Below, in pieces: positions 9,335 through 19,623 of a stretch of DNA of 64,000 nt; the stretch's first letter is position 1, and each line of letters opens with the position of its first letter. The notes below the pieces were generated by a model that was given only the letters and a program-made list of their open reading frames with translations, made no database searches and was not told the DNA's origin. Source of the stretch: Prosthecochloris marina (lineage in GTDB: Bacteria; Bacteroidota; Chlorobiia; Chlorobiales; Chlorobiaceae). The stretch is taken from positions 1 to 64,000 of the forward strand of contig NZ_PDNZ01000002.1 in the NCBI RefSeq assembly GCF_003182595.1. The letters run 5' to 3'. Position numbers and translations under genes: made by a program.

Positions 9335-9369
9335 CTTCCTATTACCCATTTCCTATTGTCCTAGTACCA
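9335..9369. repeat. Degenerate 7-bp periodic tract
   Basis: Heptads cttccta / ttaccca / tttccta / ttgtcct / agtacca just beyond the 3' end of gltX. Same pyrimidine-rich family as at 5329, 19624, 21117, 26749 and 29115. Confidence 0.55.
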
Positions 9370-9377
9370 ACCTTTTG

Positions 9378-10940
9378 CTAGTCTCTGACAACAACTCCTC
9401 TCGTACTCAATCCAGCATCGTCCTGCTTCTGCGTTTTGACCCTTTCGACACCGTTCCTGAGCCTCCGCAAAACCGTTTCTTTACCAAAAACTTCAAGCAT
9501 GTGATACAAACTCGGGCCGAATCCGACACCTGAAGTAAGTATTCTTGTCGGATGAATCAGAAAGGCCGGCTTCTTGTTTTTACGCACCGCAAAATCCTTG
9601 AGGGTTGCCTCGAGGTTATCCGCACTGAAATTATCGGTTTCGTCAAGCACGCCAATGAACTCTTTAAGAACATCGTTGGTATCCGGCATCCAGCGCTTCT
9701 GAACAGCCTTCTCATCGTACTCGTCAGGGTCGAAAAAGAAGTAGCTTGAAAAGGTAACCATTTCTTGATCGAAATTGACCCTTTCCCTCATAAGCTCTAT
9801 GACCTGAGCAAGGTACTCATCACTTGCAATGCGTTCGACATCCATGTCGGTACTCTTTACCTCCAGCTCGGCCTGGAGCAAAGGTTTGATAACACTTATG
9901 ATTTTCTCCTGAGGACGGGCCTTGATATACTGTTTTTCCAGCCAACCGAGCTTTTCCACATTGAACACGGCACCAGCCTTGCCGACCCGTTCGAGACTGA
10001 AGATCTGCTCAAGCTCATCGAGACTGTACACCTCTTTTTCGCAGCCTTCACCCTCATTCCACCCAAGAAGAGCAACAAAATTAAGGATCGCCTCAGGACT
10101 GTATCCCTTCTTGATAAAGTCCTCAACCGCAACATCTCCCTGCCGTTTACTGAGTTTGGAACGATCGGGGTTGAGCAAAAGCGGCAAATGGGCGGCTTTG
10201 GGTGGCTCCCACCCGAAAAACTCATAGAGCAAAAGATGTTTGGGCATTGAAGAAAGCCACTCCTCACCTCGGATAACATGGCTGATTTCCATGAGGTGAT
10301 CATCGATAACGCTTGCGAAATGATAGGTAGGAAAACCATCTGACTTCATGAGGACCTGATCATCAACGGTCGCAGAATCAAACTCTACCGGTCCGCGAAC
10401 AATATCATCAAACATGATGGAAATATAGTCCGGCACTTTCATACGAACCACATATGGCACGCCTTCTTCCATTTTTTTTCTGATCTCGCTTTCCGGCATC
10501 GATCCGCCCATATCTTCAGGGAGCCATTTGCGGTTATATTTTGGCTGCAACCCCTGCTTCATTTGAAGCTTGCGGTTTTCCTCCAGCTCTTCAGGTGTTG
10601 AAAAACAGTAATATGCATTCTTCTGATCCAAAAGCTGCTGACAGAACTGCTGATATATACCAAGCCTTTCTGACTGTACGTATGGACCAAAATTGCCTCC
10701 ATGTATAAAACTTTCATCGGCAACAATACCGGTCATTGCAAGTGTGTTCATCAAACTTTTATCAGCACCCTCAACTTTTCTTGCCTGGTCGGTGTCTTCA
10801 ATCCTGACAATGAAGTCACCGTTCATTTTCTTTGCATAGAGATAATTATAGAGAGCTGTACGCAATCCCCCTACATGAAGATACCCTGTGGGCGATGGTG
10901 CAAATCTTGTTCTTACCCGCTGACCTGGAGTTGTTTGCAT
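9378..10940 (-). CDS. gltX: Glutamyl-tRNA synthetase
   Basis: Class I glutamyl-tRNA synthetase, 520 residues, which charges tRNA with glutamate for translation. In this lineage Glu-tRNA also feeds bacteriochlorophyll synthesis through the C5 pathway. The HIGH-type signature is HVGG at 22-25 within [13 protein letters not shown], and the KMSKS-type loop is SKLSKR at about 261. The C-terminal anticodon-binding domain is complete. The ATG has no obvious ribosome binding site. It is transcribed alone, with a 717-base gap upstream. Confidence 0.97.
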   Translation of the reverse strand: MQTTPGQRVRTRFAPSPTGYLHVGGLRTALYNYLYAKKMNGDFIVRIEDTDQARKVEGADKSLMNTLAMTGIVADESFIHGGNFGPYVQSERLGIYQQFCQQLLDQKNAYYCFSTPEELEENRKLQMKQGLQPKYNRKWLPEDMGGSMPESEIRKKMEEGVPYVVRMKVPDYISIMFDDIVRGPVEFDSATVDDQVLMKSDGFPTYHFASVIDDHLMEISHVIRGEEWLSSMPKHLLLYEFFGWEPPKAAHLPLLLNPDRSKLSKRQGDVAVEDFIKKGYSPEAILNFVALLGWNEGEGCEKEVYSLDELEQIFSLERVGKAGAVFNVEKLGWLEKQYIKARPQEKIISVIKPLLQAELEVKSTDMDVERIASDEYLAQVIELMRERVNFDQEMVTFSSYFFFDPDEYDEKAVQKRWMPDTNDVLKEFIGVLDETDNFSADNLEATLKDFAVRKNKKPAFLIHPTRILTSGVGFGPSLYHMLEVFGKETVLRRLRNGVERVKTQKQDDAGLSTRGVVVRD

Positions 10941-11657
10941 AATGACATTAAACTATAATACTATTGACTTGGGAGCGCCTCCATATCGATTCATACCACA
11001 AAGCGTCCCGATGTAATGTTTTCCGGTGTGTAAAGGCAAGGAATTTAAAAAAAAGTCCCTGTTATTCCTATAGCGCATAATACAGTGGGATCTGTCACCG
11101 GCCCTCAAAAAAACATTGTAGTCCACGGATTATACAAAGCCGTAACAACTATAAGCTATAAGTGTAACATTCAGTCCACCAATTTGCACGAATAAACACG
11201 GATTGAACGAATCAGCGAATTGTTGTTTGAATCTCAAGCTGAAAAACAATTCGCCGGAAGCTCGGTTTTCGTGCATCATTGATGAAACCGCTGTTTCCAA
11301 AACCGGCGAAAGAAGTATCGTCGATTACGGTAGTGATGTACTTCCAATTCATAAAAATATTTATTGCAGTAATTGGCTTCACCGTCCTTGATTTTCGAAA
11401 AATCTCAGATTTGTACCGGTTGAAGCCCCTGTGCGCTGTCGATTCGATGTAAACCGGACTGCAATGAACCGATTCTTTTTTTTAATTCGTGAAAATTTCA
11501 TGCTAATTCGTGGAAGGCACACTGTGCGGAATTTTGTTTGCAGGGAATCATGCAAATGGGATATCGAAATAAACTTTTAATGTTCGCACAGAGTTGTACT
11601 TTTAATTACTTTAAAAAAGACAAGTTACCTTGACATTTCAACAGAATACCGATACAA
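10941..11657. other. Long non-coding gap between gltX and ftsH
   Basis: 717 bases between divergent genes, the longest gap here. It contains two adjacent copies of the heptamer CTATAAG near 11150. From about 11185 to 11520 it carries pieces such as ATTCGTGAAAATTT and AATTCGTGGAAGG, which resemble dispersed intergenic sequence seen in Bacteroidetes/Chlorobi genomes (from memory). A 62-codon frame at 11203-11391 looks like chance or the remains of something. I find no gene I can support. Confidence 0.5.
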
Positions 11658-13637
11658 ATGGCCGATAAAGAGGGCAAAAAGCGTCAAACACCAAACAAAT
11701 TCAAGCCAGTGAAAGATCAGACTCCGGAATCCGGAGGATGGTTCGGAAACGGGGGAAACGCAGAAGGCTCGAGAGAACGATTCCCGAGGATATTGATATA
11801 CATCATGTTGTTTCTTGTATTCATTTTTGTTTTTCAGAGATTTTTTGTCCAGGATGATTCGAGGGAAATCTCCTACAATGAATACCGAAAAGTACTTGGT
11901 CAGGATCAGCTCGTCTCACTGACAATTGAAACTGCTCCCGATAAATCCGCTTTATTACGAGGTATTTTGAAAAGTCCGGCAACACTTCAGCTGATCGACG
12001 GTACTGCAATGCAAGTTGACCGGTTTTTCACCAGAATTCCTGAGTTTTCGATTGAACAAGCCGATATCCTTGCCGAAAAAGGCATTGAAGTCAAGGTGCG
12101 TGAAAGCGCAAATGACTTCAACAACTTCCTTATTTTGCTTGCACCATGGCTTATTTTCGCTGCGATTTATTTTTTCATTTTCCGTCGCATGTCGATGCAG
12201 AATGGCGGGGTTCAGAAAAATATTTTTGCTTTTGGCAAAAGCAGAGCCAAACTGATGAGTGATTTCGACGTCGAAATCACCTTTAAAGATGTTGCTGGTG
12301 TTGACGAAGCGGTAGAGGAACTGAAAGAAACGGTCGATTTCCTCATGAGCCCCGAACGTTACCAACAGATAGGAGGAAAGATCCCCAAAGGAGTTCTCCT
12401 TCTTGGACCTCCGGGTACCGGCAAAACACTCCTTGCCAAAGCCATTGCCGGTGAGGCAAAGGTTCCGTTTTTCTCCATATCCGGAGCGGACTTCGTTGAA
12501 ATGTTTGTCGGAGTCGGCGCAGCAAGGGTTCGTGACCTGTTTGAAACGGCAAAGAAAAACGCCCCTTGTATTGTCTTCATTGACGAGATCGATGCAGTAG
12601 GAAGAAGTCGCGGGGCAGGACTTGGCGGGGGACACGATGAACGCGAACAAACCCTCAATCAGCTCTTGGTAGAAATGGACGGCTTTACAACAAAAGACAA
12701 TGTCATTCTCATAGCAGCGACAAACAGGCCGGATGTTCTGGATACGGCATTGCTGAGACCGGGCAGGTTCGATCGCCAGATCACAATTGATAAACCCGAC
12801 ATTCGCGGCAGAGTTGCAATACTGAAGATCCACTCTCGCAAAACCCCTCTTGCCAAAGATGTCGATATCGAAAAAATAGCGCAGAGCACTCCTGGTTTCT
12901 CAGGAGCCGATCTTGCAAACCTTATTAACGAAGCAGCTCTTCTTGCTTCCCGCGGAGGTCGCAAGGATATTTCTGTGGAAAATTTCGAGGAAGCCAGAGA
13001 TAAGATACTGATGGGACCTGAACGCAGAAGCATGTACATCTCCGACGAGCAGAAAAAAATCACCGCTTATCATGAGTCGGGTCACGTACTCGTAGCAAAG
13101 TTTACCAAAGGCTCTGATCCGATTCATAAGGTAACCATCATCCCCAGAGGACGCTCTCTGGGGCAAACCGCCTATCTTCCGGAAGAGGATCGGTATACAC
13201 AGGACCGGGACAACCTGATTGCAATGATAACCTATGCTCTTGGAGGAAGAGCCGCCGAAAAACTTATCTTCAACCAAACAAGTACCGGAGCGGAAAACGA
13301 TATAGAACGGGCAACGGAAATTGCAAGAAAAATGGTACGCAACTGGGGAATGAGCGAAAAACTTGGACCGATAAATTATGGAAACGGCCACAAAGAGGTA
13401 TTCCTTGGCAAGGACTACTCCCACGTTCGAGAATACAGTGAAGAAACAGCTTTACAGATTGATGTAGAGGTACGTAATATCGTAATGGAGTGTATGGAAA
13501 ATGCAAAACGGATTCTTTCCGAAAAAAAGAACCTCCTCGATGCGCTCGCTACAGCCTTGATTGAAAAAGAGATTTTAAACAGTGAAGAAATAGACGCGAT
13601 TATTGAAGCAGGCGGAGGAATGGCACCTGCATCATAA
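11658..13637 (+). CDS. ftsH: ATP-dependent zinc metalloprotease FtsH
   Basis: Membrane-bound AAA protease of 659 residues that degrades unassembled or damaged membrane proteins and some regulators. Two membrane segments (about 47-65 and 155-172) flank a periplasmic region. The AAA module has Walker A GPPGTGKT at 250-257, Walker B ([13 protein letters not shown]) and the SRH. The zinc site HESGH is at 472-476. The extra N-terminal tail of about 45 polar residues is common in this phylum. No ribosome binding site is visible before the ATG. The next gene starts 17 bases after the stop codon and is probably co-transcribed. Confidence 0.97.
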   Translation: MADKEGKKRQTPNKFKPVKDQTPESGGWFGNGGNAEGSRERFPRILIYIMLFLVFIFVFQRFFVQDDSREISYNEYRKVLGQDQLVSLTIETAPDKSALLRGILKSPATLQLIDGTAMQVDRFFTRIPEFSIEQADILAEKGIEVKVRESANDFNNFLILLAPWLIFAAIYFFIFRRMSMQNGGVQKNIFAFGKSRAKLMSDFDVEITFKDVAGVDEAVEELKETVDFLMSPERYQQIGGKIPKGVLLLGPPGTGKTLLAKAIAGEAKVPFFSISGADFVEMFVGVGAARVRDLFETAKKNAPCIVFIDEIDAVGRSRGAGLGGGHDEREQTLNQLLVEMDGFTTKDNVILIAATNRPDVLDTALLRPGRFDRQITIDKPDIRGRVAILKIHSRKTPLAKDVDIEKIAQSTPGFSGADLANLINEAALLASRGGRKDISVENFEEARDKILMGPERRSMYISDEQKKITAYHESGHVLVAKFTKGSDPIHKVTIIPRGRSLGQTAYLPEEDRYTQDRDNLIAMITYALGGRAAEKLIFNQTSTGAENDIERATEIARKMVRNWGMSEKLGPINYGNGHKEVFLGKDYSHVREYSEETALQIDVEVRNIVMECMENAKRILSEKKNLLDALATALIEKEILNSEEIDAIIEAGGGMAPAS

Positions 13638-13654
13638 CCACTCAATCTAAAGTC

Positions 13655-14020
13655 ATGCAAATTGCCTGGATGTTGCTTACAGGGTTAGCGGCCGGGATTC
13701 TTTCCGGTATGTTCGGTATAGGCGGAGGTTTGATCATTGTACCTGCACTTGTACTGATTATGGGCTTTACCCAGCATACTGCAAACGCAACATCCCTGAT
13801 AGCACTCCTGCTTCCTGTTGGCCTCCTTGGTGTATTGGAGTATTATAGAGCAGGAAAAATAACAACCGAGCATATCTTGTTTGGCCTCCTTATTGCGATC
13901 GGGCTTTTTGCCGGAGCATTTTTGGGAGCGAAAATAGCGACTTCCTTGTCAAATGAGGTACTTCGGAAAATTTTTGCTGTATTTGTAGGAATTGTTGCAG
14001 TAAGAATGTGGTTACAATAA
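13655..14020 (+). CDS. Half-size TauE/SafE-type membrane protein
   Basis: A protein of 121 residues with about four hydrophobic segments. It matches one half of a TauE/SafE (DUF81) permease: an early GMFGIGGGLIIVPAL glycine-rich motif and a final GAFLGAKIA segment. Full members have two such halves in about 250 residues and export sulfite, sulfoacetate or similar anions. This one would need to form a dimer. It follows ftsH by 17 bases. Substrate is unknown; a sulfur anion would suit the organism but is a guess. Confidence 0.75.
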   Translation: MQIAWMLLTGLAAGILSGMFGIGGGLIIVPALVLIMGFTQHTANATSLIALLLPVGLLGVLEYYRAGKITTEHILFGLLIAIGLFAGAFLGAKIATSLSNEVLRKIFAVFVGIVAVRMWLQ

Positions 14021-14058
14021 TTGTTGGTAACGTTATCTAACCTTAGAACTTAAGCGCC

Positions 14059-14358
14059 ATGGGAAACACAACGACAAAAGCAGATCTCGTTAATACCATC
14101 TCTCACAGAACCGGGCTGACCAAGCACGAAACAGAATCGGTGGTCGATTGTCTTTTCGAAAGCATCATCGATTCATTGAAAGCCGGCAAAAGAATAGAGA
14201 TAAGAGGATTTGGATCTTTCAATATCCGTTATAAAAACCAAAGACTGGCACGCAACCCCCGAACAGGCGAAAAGGTTTCAGTTGACGCCAAGAACGTCCC
14301 CACGTTCAAGATATCCAAAGAGTTCAAGCATGCAGTGAGCCAGAGCCTCAAGGTTTGA
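14059..14358 (+). CDS. HU/IHF-family DNA-binding protein
   Basis: A 99-residue member of the bacterial histone-like family. It has the conserved GFGSF turn, the arm sequence ARNPRTGE with the intercalating proline, and the final helix KEFKHAV. The N-terminus is slightly extended and contains the usual helix pair starting at KADLV. It bends and compacts DNA as a dimer. The residues cannot cleanly separate HU from IHF. It is followed by a strong terminator and may end the ftsH transcription unit. Confidence 0.93.
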   Translation: MGNTTTKADLVNTISHRTGLTKHETESVVDCLFESIIDSLKAGKRIEIRGFGSFNIRYKNQRLARNPRTGEKVSVDAKNVPTFKISKEFKHAVSQSLKV

Positions 14359-14461
14359 CTGTGAGATACATACCATCCACAAAACCAAGGGTTACGGAGA
14401 GTAACCCGATTACAAAGCAGTAAAGGCAGGGATAAGCCGGGACAAAAAAGAGAAAAGAGGA

Positions 14462-14506
14462 GAGGAAGGCCTGCACTGTGTCACAAAAGCCTTCCTCGCG
14501 CTTTTG
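14462..14506 (+). terminator. Terminator after the HU/IHF gene
   Basis: Stem GAGGAAGGC (14462-14470) pairs with GCCTTCCTC (14489-14497) around an 18-base loop, followed by GCGCTTTTGTT. It lies about 100 bases past the HU/IHF stop and directly before the 3' end of the convergent gene at 14507. Confidence 0.7.
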
Positions 14507-14893
14507 TTATAGATAAAACGGGTCTTCAATCAGTTCGAAATCAAGGATATGCCTGTTCGCAAAACATATCTTGATATAGTGCCTGTTTTCTTCATCAAAA
14601 ATATTCGATCCTTTTTCTGCTGCATTCAGGATGATATGCCCTTTGCTTCGGCCAAGTTCCTTACGCAGGTCTCCCCCTTTTCTAAACACGATGTTGGTAT
14701 ACTGCTCACCTTCACGAATAGCCAAATGGCCATTCCCATCGCTGAAATCGGTTAGAAGATCAGGTACAGCGAGAAGAGACATTTCCTTTCCGATCCAAAC
14801 ACTGAGCAACTCGAGGTGAAAAGGCAGATAGACAGAATTCTTGAAAATCATCCCTTTTTCGCCATCATGTATTGCCTGGACAAACCCTTTCAT
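14507..14893 (-). CDS. Uncharacterised 128-residue protein
   Basis: I do not recognise this family. The protein is soluble, with no signal peptide or membrane segment, and has mixed beta-rich composition. It ends in hydrophobic and acidic residues (FELIEDPFYL). A basic stretch (FRKGGDLRKELGRSKG) lies near the middle. The ATG is 18 bases downstream of the nhaD stop, so it is probably co-transcribed as the last gene after apt-nhaD. The 3' side faces the HU/IHF terminator. Confidence 0.7.
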   Translation of the reverse strand: MKGFVQAIHDGEKGMIFKNSVYLPFHLELLSVWIGKEMSLLAVPDLLTDFSDGNGHLAIREGEQYTNIVFRKGGDLRKELGRSKGHIILNAAEKGSNIFDEENRHYIKICFANRHILDFELIEDPFYL

Positions 14894-14911
14894 AAGTCTA
14901 GGTATTAGGTT

Positions 14912-16396
14912 CTAAAAATTGAAAAAAACAAACCAAATGACTGCAAACAGAGGAATCAATATCGGTAAAGAATACTTGTATACATACTCAACAAAACCCG
15001 GGACATCCACATCAGCCTGCTCGGCGATATTCTTAACCATAAAGTTCGGTGCATTACCGATATAGGTCATTGCGCCAAAAAATACCGCAGCTACCGATAT
15101 GGCAAGAAGATAAACATCCGAAGGAACATCGGCTGCAACCGGAGAAGGAATACCAGCGGCAAAGCTGCGAACAGCCTCGACAGACCCGATATCCGAGCCG
15201 AATTTACCCATTGAACCTGCAAGGAAGTTCAGGTAAGTCGGGGCATTGTCGAGAACTCCTGACAGGGATCCGGTAAGCCAGTAAAAACGTGAAACAGAAA
15301 ATTCAACCGCGTGTGACTCGGCGTACGCTCCGATAAGCTCAAGCGCAGGAATCATGGTGGCAAAAATTCCGATAAAGAGAAAAGCCACCTCTTTTATCGG
15401 CTCGAAGTTGAACTCATTGCCTTTCATCGCTTCCTGGTCGGCAGTTTTATAGGCTGCAAACGCCACAGCAAACATGATGACTTCACGGATTCCGAAAGGC
15501 ACATGAAGCATTTGCTGGAGACTTGGAAAACCCGCTATGACTGCTGGATCCAAAAACACGGCTACAATAATTATTGCAAGGAAAAAAAAGCTCCTGGCTC
15601 CCTGAATTTCCAGAACTCTTCCGGTCTGCTGCTCAAAACCTTCAGGCAAGGTCCCCTTTCCGACCCTGGCATCCAGCACCATGAAGACCCCGATTAACAC
15701 AACCACCGTCACCAGCCAAATATGCCATATTTCTGTCAAGATCCAGAAAAACGGAACTCCCTTGAGAAAACCAAGGAAAAGAGGTGGATCACCGATTGGG
15801 GTCAACCCCCCTCCGATATTGCTGACGAGAAAGATGAAGAAGACAATGTGAAAGGGCTTGAGACGCCCTTCATTGATACGCATATAAGGGCGGATCAGCA
15901 ACATTGACGCTCCGGTTGTACCAATAATGTCCGCAAGAATCGCCCCAAAAAAGAGTAACCCGCCATTGACCAGCGGTCTGCCCCGACTCGCTATTTTGAT
16001 GAGAATTCCTCCAGATGCTATGAAAAGCGAGGAAATGAGAGCGATAAACGAGATGTACTCTTCAAGGGTATGCAACAAAGCATGTGTACCGTGATCCATG
16101 AAAAAGCCATAGAAAACTGCAACAATCGCACCCAGCCCCACTGCAACCTTCGGGTAATGATGTTCCCAGAAATGATGATAAAAAAGAGGCCCTGTAGCAA
16201 TCATGAGAAGCAGTATAACGAAAGGAATAACCATCCAGATTGGAGGAAGGTGCAGGACCCCTTCGACGGCATGATCGGCAACCGGATGTCCAGCCGCAAC
16301 AACTTCAGAAGCAAACAGAGAAGCATTGAACCCTAAGGGTATTACAACAAATGCAATAACGAAGAAAAACAAAGAGCGTAACCAAAAATATTTCAT
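14912..16396 (-). CDS. nhaD: Sodium:proton antiporter NhaD
   Basis: A 494-residue polytopic membrane protein of the NhaD family (ion transporter superfamily), which exchanges cytoplasmic sodium for protons. There are about 13 hydrophobic segments, with a cleavable-looking first one (residues 1-30). Conserved features include the GGGLTPIGDPPLFLGFLKG loop and the matching LDNAPTYLNF segment in the second half. Such an antiporter fits a saline habitat, though that is inference. The start is supported by AAGGGG before the ATG. The ATG is only 5 bases past the apt stop codon, so apt and nhaD form one transcript. Confidence 0.92.
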   Translation of the reverse strand: MKYFWLRSLFFFVIAFVVIPLGFNASLFASEVVAAGHPVADHAVEGVLHLPPIWMVIPFVILLLMIATGPLFYHHFWEHHYPKVAVGLGAIVAVFYGFFMDHGTHALLHTLEEYISFIALISSLFIASGGILIKIASRGRPLVNGGLLFFGAILADIIGTTGASMLLIRPYMRINEGRLKPFHIVFFIFLVSNIGGGLTPIGDPPLFLGFLKGVPFFWILTEIWHIWLVTVVVLIGVFMVLDARVGKGTLPEGFEQQTGRVLEIQGARSFFFLAIIIVAVFLDPAVIAGFPSLQQMLHVPFGIREVIMFAVAFAAYKTADQEAMKGNEFNFEPIKEVAFLFIGIFATMIPALELIGAYAESHAVEFSVSRFYWLTGSLSGVLDNAPTYLNFLAGSMGKFGSDIGSVEAVRSFAAGIPSPVAADVPSDVYLLAISVAAVFFGAMTYIGNAPNFMVKNIAEQADVDVPGFVEYVYKYSLPILIPLFAVIWFVFFNF

Positions 16397-16401
16397 ATGT
16401 C

Positions 16402-16935
16402 CTATTCCCCTTCAAACTCTGTAAGACAGAACAGCTTATAGCCTTTGCCTTCAAGTTTTTTCTGCCCACCTATATCAGGAAGGTTGACTATAAATGCCAT
16501 TTCCGCTATAACACCACCAACTTTCTCGACAAGCGCACCTCCTGCAAAAGCGGTTCCCCCGGTAGCAAGAAGATCGTCAACAAGCAAAACACGGGTACCT
16601 TTTTCAAAAGCATCGATATGCATTTCTACCTTGTCAGTACCATACTCAAGCTGATACTCCTGATCGACAACATCTCCCGGCAACTTACCTGGCTTTCTGA
16701 TCGGAACAAATCCTTTGCCGAGAGTGTAGGAAAGCGCTCCACCAATGATAAAACCTCTTGCCTCCATGCCAACGATCATATCAAAATCAACCCCGTTTTC
16801 GAGGTAATGCTGTGTGAACTGATCAATCACAAGCCTGAAACCAACCGGATCCTTAAGAAGAGTGGTAATGTCACGAAACATGATTCCTTTCTTGGGATAG
16901 TCGGGAATAGTACGGATACGTGATTTAATAGCCAT
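16402..16935 (-). CDS. apt: Adenine phosphoribosyltransferase
   Basis: A 177-residue purine salvage enzyme making AMP from adenine and PRPP. The PRPP loop is VLLVDDLLATGGTA at about 125-138. The family N-terminus (IPDYPKKGIMFRDITTLL) and the GMEARGF segment are intact. Length is normal. It is the first gene of apt-nhaD-hypothetical. Confidence 0.97.
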   Translation of the reverse strand: MAIKSRIRTIPDYPKKGIMFRDITTLLKDPVGFRLVIDQFTQHYLENGVDFDMIVGMEARGFIIGGALSYTLGKGFVPIRKPGKLPGDVVDQEYQLEYGTDKVEMHIDAFEKGTRVLLVDDLLATGGTAFAGGALVEKVGGVIAEMAFIVNLPDIGGQKKLEGKGYKLFCLTEFEGE

Positions 16936-17013
16936 TGGAGTAATTATTTAGACAGGTTAATAAGTTACAGAAGAACCTCTCAACAAAACGCAGATATTCC
17001 TGGCAAAAGGCTA

Positions 17014-18357
17014 CTAAGTTACAAATCTGCCTTCTAAAATCAAATCCTCACCCATATTTTCGATCAAAACCTTTTTGCAGCTCCCTACAAACTCGACAGG
17101 CTCATAACTGTCTTTTACGTTGACACTTACTCGCAAATAATTTTCTGAGTATCCGGAAAAGACAATCTCTCCGTTTTTCACGGTTTCAAACTCTTCAAAT
17201 AGCACATCGAGGGCCTTTCCCACATACTGCAAGGCAAACTCGCGCTGTTTTACCTCAGCGAGATCAAGAAGAAGCTTGCTTCTTGAACGAGCAATTTCAG
17301 AATGGACTTTTTTACACACACCTGAGGAAATCTGCTTGGAAAGTACCGTCTCCGGCCTGAGAGAACATGTAAAAACATGCAGGTACGCCGCAGGAAGAGC
17401 TTCCAGAAACCTTAAGGTAGCTTGAAAATGTTCCTCGGTCTCGCCGGGATACCCGGTGATGACATCCGCCCCGATAGCACAATCGGAGATCGCCTCGATA
17501 GCCTTCAGAAAACGCTCTCGATAACCTGCTGAAGAATAGCGGCGTCGCATGGCAGTGAGAATATTGTCTGAACCTGACTGAAGAGGAAGATGAAAGTGAG
17601 GCATGATCTTCGACGAAGAAGCAACCACGCGTATCAACCTGTCGCTCAGAATATCAGGTTCGATGGAACTTATCCTGATCCTACCGACATCGACAGTCTC
17701 CAATTCATGAAGCAACTCTACAATCGTCACAGAACCACTCTGATAATCGGCAATATTGACACCTGTGAGAACAATTTCACGATACCCTGCCTCTGCAAGT
17801 TTCACAGCGTCAGCAATCACTTTCTCGAAAGGCACGGATCGGGACCTTCCTCGTGCAAGAGGAATAGTACAATATGCACACCCATAGTCACATCCGTCCT
17901 GAATTTTCAGAAATGCCCTGGTTCTCCCGAAATTCTTGTCGTATATCAGAGAATGTGCCGGCACAGCCTCTTTTATATTTCCCGGAGAGGTTACATCTAT
18001 GTATACAGCTTTATCACAATCTGTTATATATTTTTGGATGTTGAATTTCCCTTCTGAACCAAGAATCACATCAACACCATGAATATTTTCTAAGCTTTCA
18101 GGATTCAGCTGTGCATAGCATCCAACTGCAGCAACTCTGCTTTTCGGATACTTTTTTATCATCTTTCTAATCTGCTGCCTTGACTTTTGCCCAGCTTGCT
18201 GTGTAACCGCACAAGTATGTATAATGACAAGATCCGGCACTTCATTTCCGAATGATATTTGCCAACCTTCCTGAGCAAAACTCTCCAGTATTGCTGATGT
18301 TTCAGCATAGTTGAGTTTACAACCAAGCGTCTTTGCAAAAACACGTTTTTTTTTCAT
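17014..18357 (-). CDS. mtaB: tRNA t6A37 methylthiotransferase MtaB
   Basis: A radical-SAM methylthiotransferase of 447 residues that turns t6A37 into ms2t6A37 in ANN-reading tRNAs. The N-terminal MTTase domain has the cluster cysteines in TLGCKLN, HTCAVT and VGCYAQ. The radical-SAM motif is CDYGCAYC at about 154-161. A TRAM-like tail follows residue 380. The TLGCKLN start region is typical of MtaB rather than MiaB or RimO. Stands alone on the minus strand. Confidence 0.93.
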   Translation of the reverse strand: MKKKRVFAKTLGCKLNYAETSAILESFAQEGWQISFGNEVPDLVIIHTCAVTQQAGQKSRQQIRKMIKKYPKSRVAAVGCYAQLNPESLENIHGVDVILGSEGKFNIQKYITDCDKAVYIDVTSPGNIKEAVPAHSLIYDKNFGRTRAFLKIQDGCDYGCAYCTIPLARGRSRSVPFEKVIADAVKLAEAGYREIVLTGVNIADYQSGSVTIVELLHELETVDVGRIRISSIEPDILSDRLIRVVASSSKIMPHFHLPLQSGSDNILTAMRRRYSSAGYRERFLKAIEAISDCAIGADVITGYPGETEEHFQATLRFLEALPAAYLHVFTCSLRPETVLSKQISSGVCKKVHSEIARSRSKLLLDLAEVKQREFALQYVGKALDVLFEEFETVKNGEIVFSGYSENYLRVSVNVKDSYEPVEFVGSCKKVLIENMGEDLILEGRFVT

Positions 18358-18719
18358 AACCCCATTCAGAATACAAGCATCGTAAGACTATCAAAATCAA
18401 TAATCAAGAAGCACAAACACACATATATTTTACAGCACAACAAACTATAATATCTCTTATTCTTTATTGCCCAATGCTTGATTTTTAGGATCTACCAATT
18501 AATTCACAAAAGCAAAAAGAAACAAAAAGCCTTTTCCAGAGACAACTCATCTTGCTATCTTTTCATAAGTTATTTTTTCTCAAGCATATTCTTTTTCATT
18601 TTTCGAGATAACTTACAACGCTCAAATCACAAAAAAGAATAAATATATTGCTTACACATTTCATTTCTTTTATATTAATGGTGTGTGAGCACAATTATAT
18701 CAAAAAAATAACACAAAAG

Positions 18720-19193
18720 ATGCACGAAATGAACATGAACAAAAGAGATGTAACAGCTCCCGACAAATATGATCTTTTTATCCAGAAGATCGATCAATTT
18801 CAGTTACTTGTTGAAAAAAAGAAAGAACTGCAGGACTCTATTACGCAAATACAATGCGAATATGAAGAAAGAATTCGACCAATACAAGATGAGCTTACCG
18901 TTATTATAAAAAAGTTAGACCAAAACCTTTCCAGGCTTGAATCGGGAACGGAAGCAACCACAGCTAAAGGAGGATATACCAAGTATGGCAGAGGCCAACT
19001 CGGTGAAGCAATCAAGGAGCTGTTGCGCACTAATCCATCACAAGCATTTAAACCCAAAGAAATTGCGGACGCCTTGAACACGAAAGGAACAGCTGTCAGC
19101 CTCTGGTTCAATAAATACGGTATTGCAGACGATGAAATCGAACGCATTCCATCAGGTAAAGGCGGCAAGAGATTTGTCTATAAAATCAAATAA
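18720..19193 (+). CDS. Coiled-coil protein with winged-helix-like C-terminus
   Basis: Residues 1-75 are a charged, heptad-rich helix (KIDQFQLLVEKKKELQDSI and onwards) likely to form a coiled coil. The last 65 residues (GQLGEAIKELLRT... to the end) look like a small winged-helix DNA-binding domain with a Gly/Lys wing (PSGKGGKRFVYKIK). A nucleoid or regulatory role is possible but unproven. The open frame extends up to 18648, but that part is hydrophobic and AT-rich; ATGs at 18720, 18729 and 18735 are likelier starts. The preceding 290 bases are very AT-rich. A terminator follows. Confidence 0.65.
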   Translation: MHEMNMNKRDVTAPDKYDLFIQKIDQFQLLVEKKKELQDSITQIQCEYEERIRPIQDELTVIIKKLDQNLSRLESGTEATTAKGGYTKYGRGQLGEAIKELLRTNPSQAFKPKEIADALNTKGTAVSLWFNKYGIADDEIERIPSGKGGKRFVYKIK

Positions 19194-19234
19194 AGTTCTT
19201 CCCTCATAGCACCTGTTCCTTTATAGTAAACGCA

Positions 19235-19268
19235 AGAGGTTGCCTCGAAAAGGCAGCCTCTCGTTTTT
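19235..19268 (+). terminator. Terminator after the coiled-coil gene
   Basis: Stem AGAGGTTGCCT (19235-19245) with AGGCAGCCTCT (19251-19261), 11 pairs with one G-T, a five-base loop and then CGTTTTTT. It is 41 bases past the stop codon. Confidence 0.9.
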
Positions 19269-19339
19269 TAAGGAAGCAATCATTAATAACAACCATTTCA
19301 CAGGTCTTACCCTGGATCCATCGCCCAATGAAAGTCACT

Positions 19340-19606
19340 ATGGATGCCGCATCACGTGCGGCATGACTCCTCTCTTCTTGTCATCTTCGGGCTTGACCCG
19401 GAGATCCACCATCACTGCTCCCTTTTGTCCTCTCACTTTTACATCCTTTAGCGCGACCTGGGGATCCATAAGCGCCCCTGTTTTTCACTATAGAGCCGCA
19501 TCACGTGCGGCATGGCTCCTCTCTTCTTGTCATCCTCGGGCTTGACCCGGGGATCCATAAACGTCCCTGTTTCTCTCCATGGATGCCGCATCGAGTGCGG
19601 CATGAC
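19340..19606. repeat. Third cluster of REP-like palindromes
   Basis: Type B units at 19340-19367, about 19487-19514 and 19579-19606; type A at 19380-19409 and 19529-19558; broken type A remnants near 19441-19470 and 19672-19700. The A-spacer-B arrangement with CCTGTTTTTCACTAT or close variants is kept. The cluster lies between the convergent coiled-coil gene and rodA. Confidence 0.85.
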
Positions 19607-19623
19607 TTCTCGCCAACGGCCAA

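Noticed and set aside
11203..11391. A 62-codon frame between gltX and ftsH
   Set aside because: No ribosome binding site, no recognised motif and a low-information sequence; probably chance.
11630..11658. TTGACA-17-TACAAA as the ftsH promoter
   Set aside because: The -10 box would overlap the ATG and transcription would start inside the gene, so it cannot make the full-length protein from this start.
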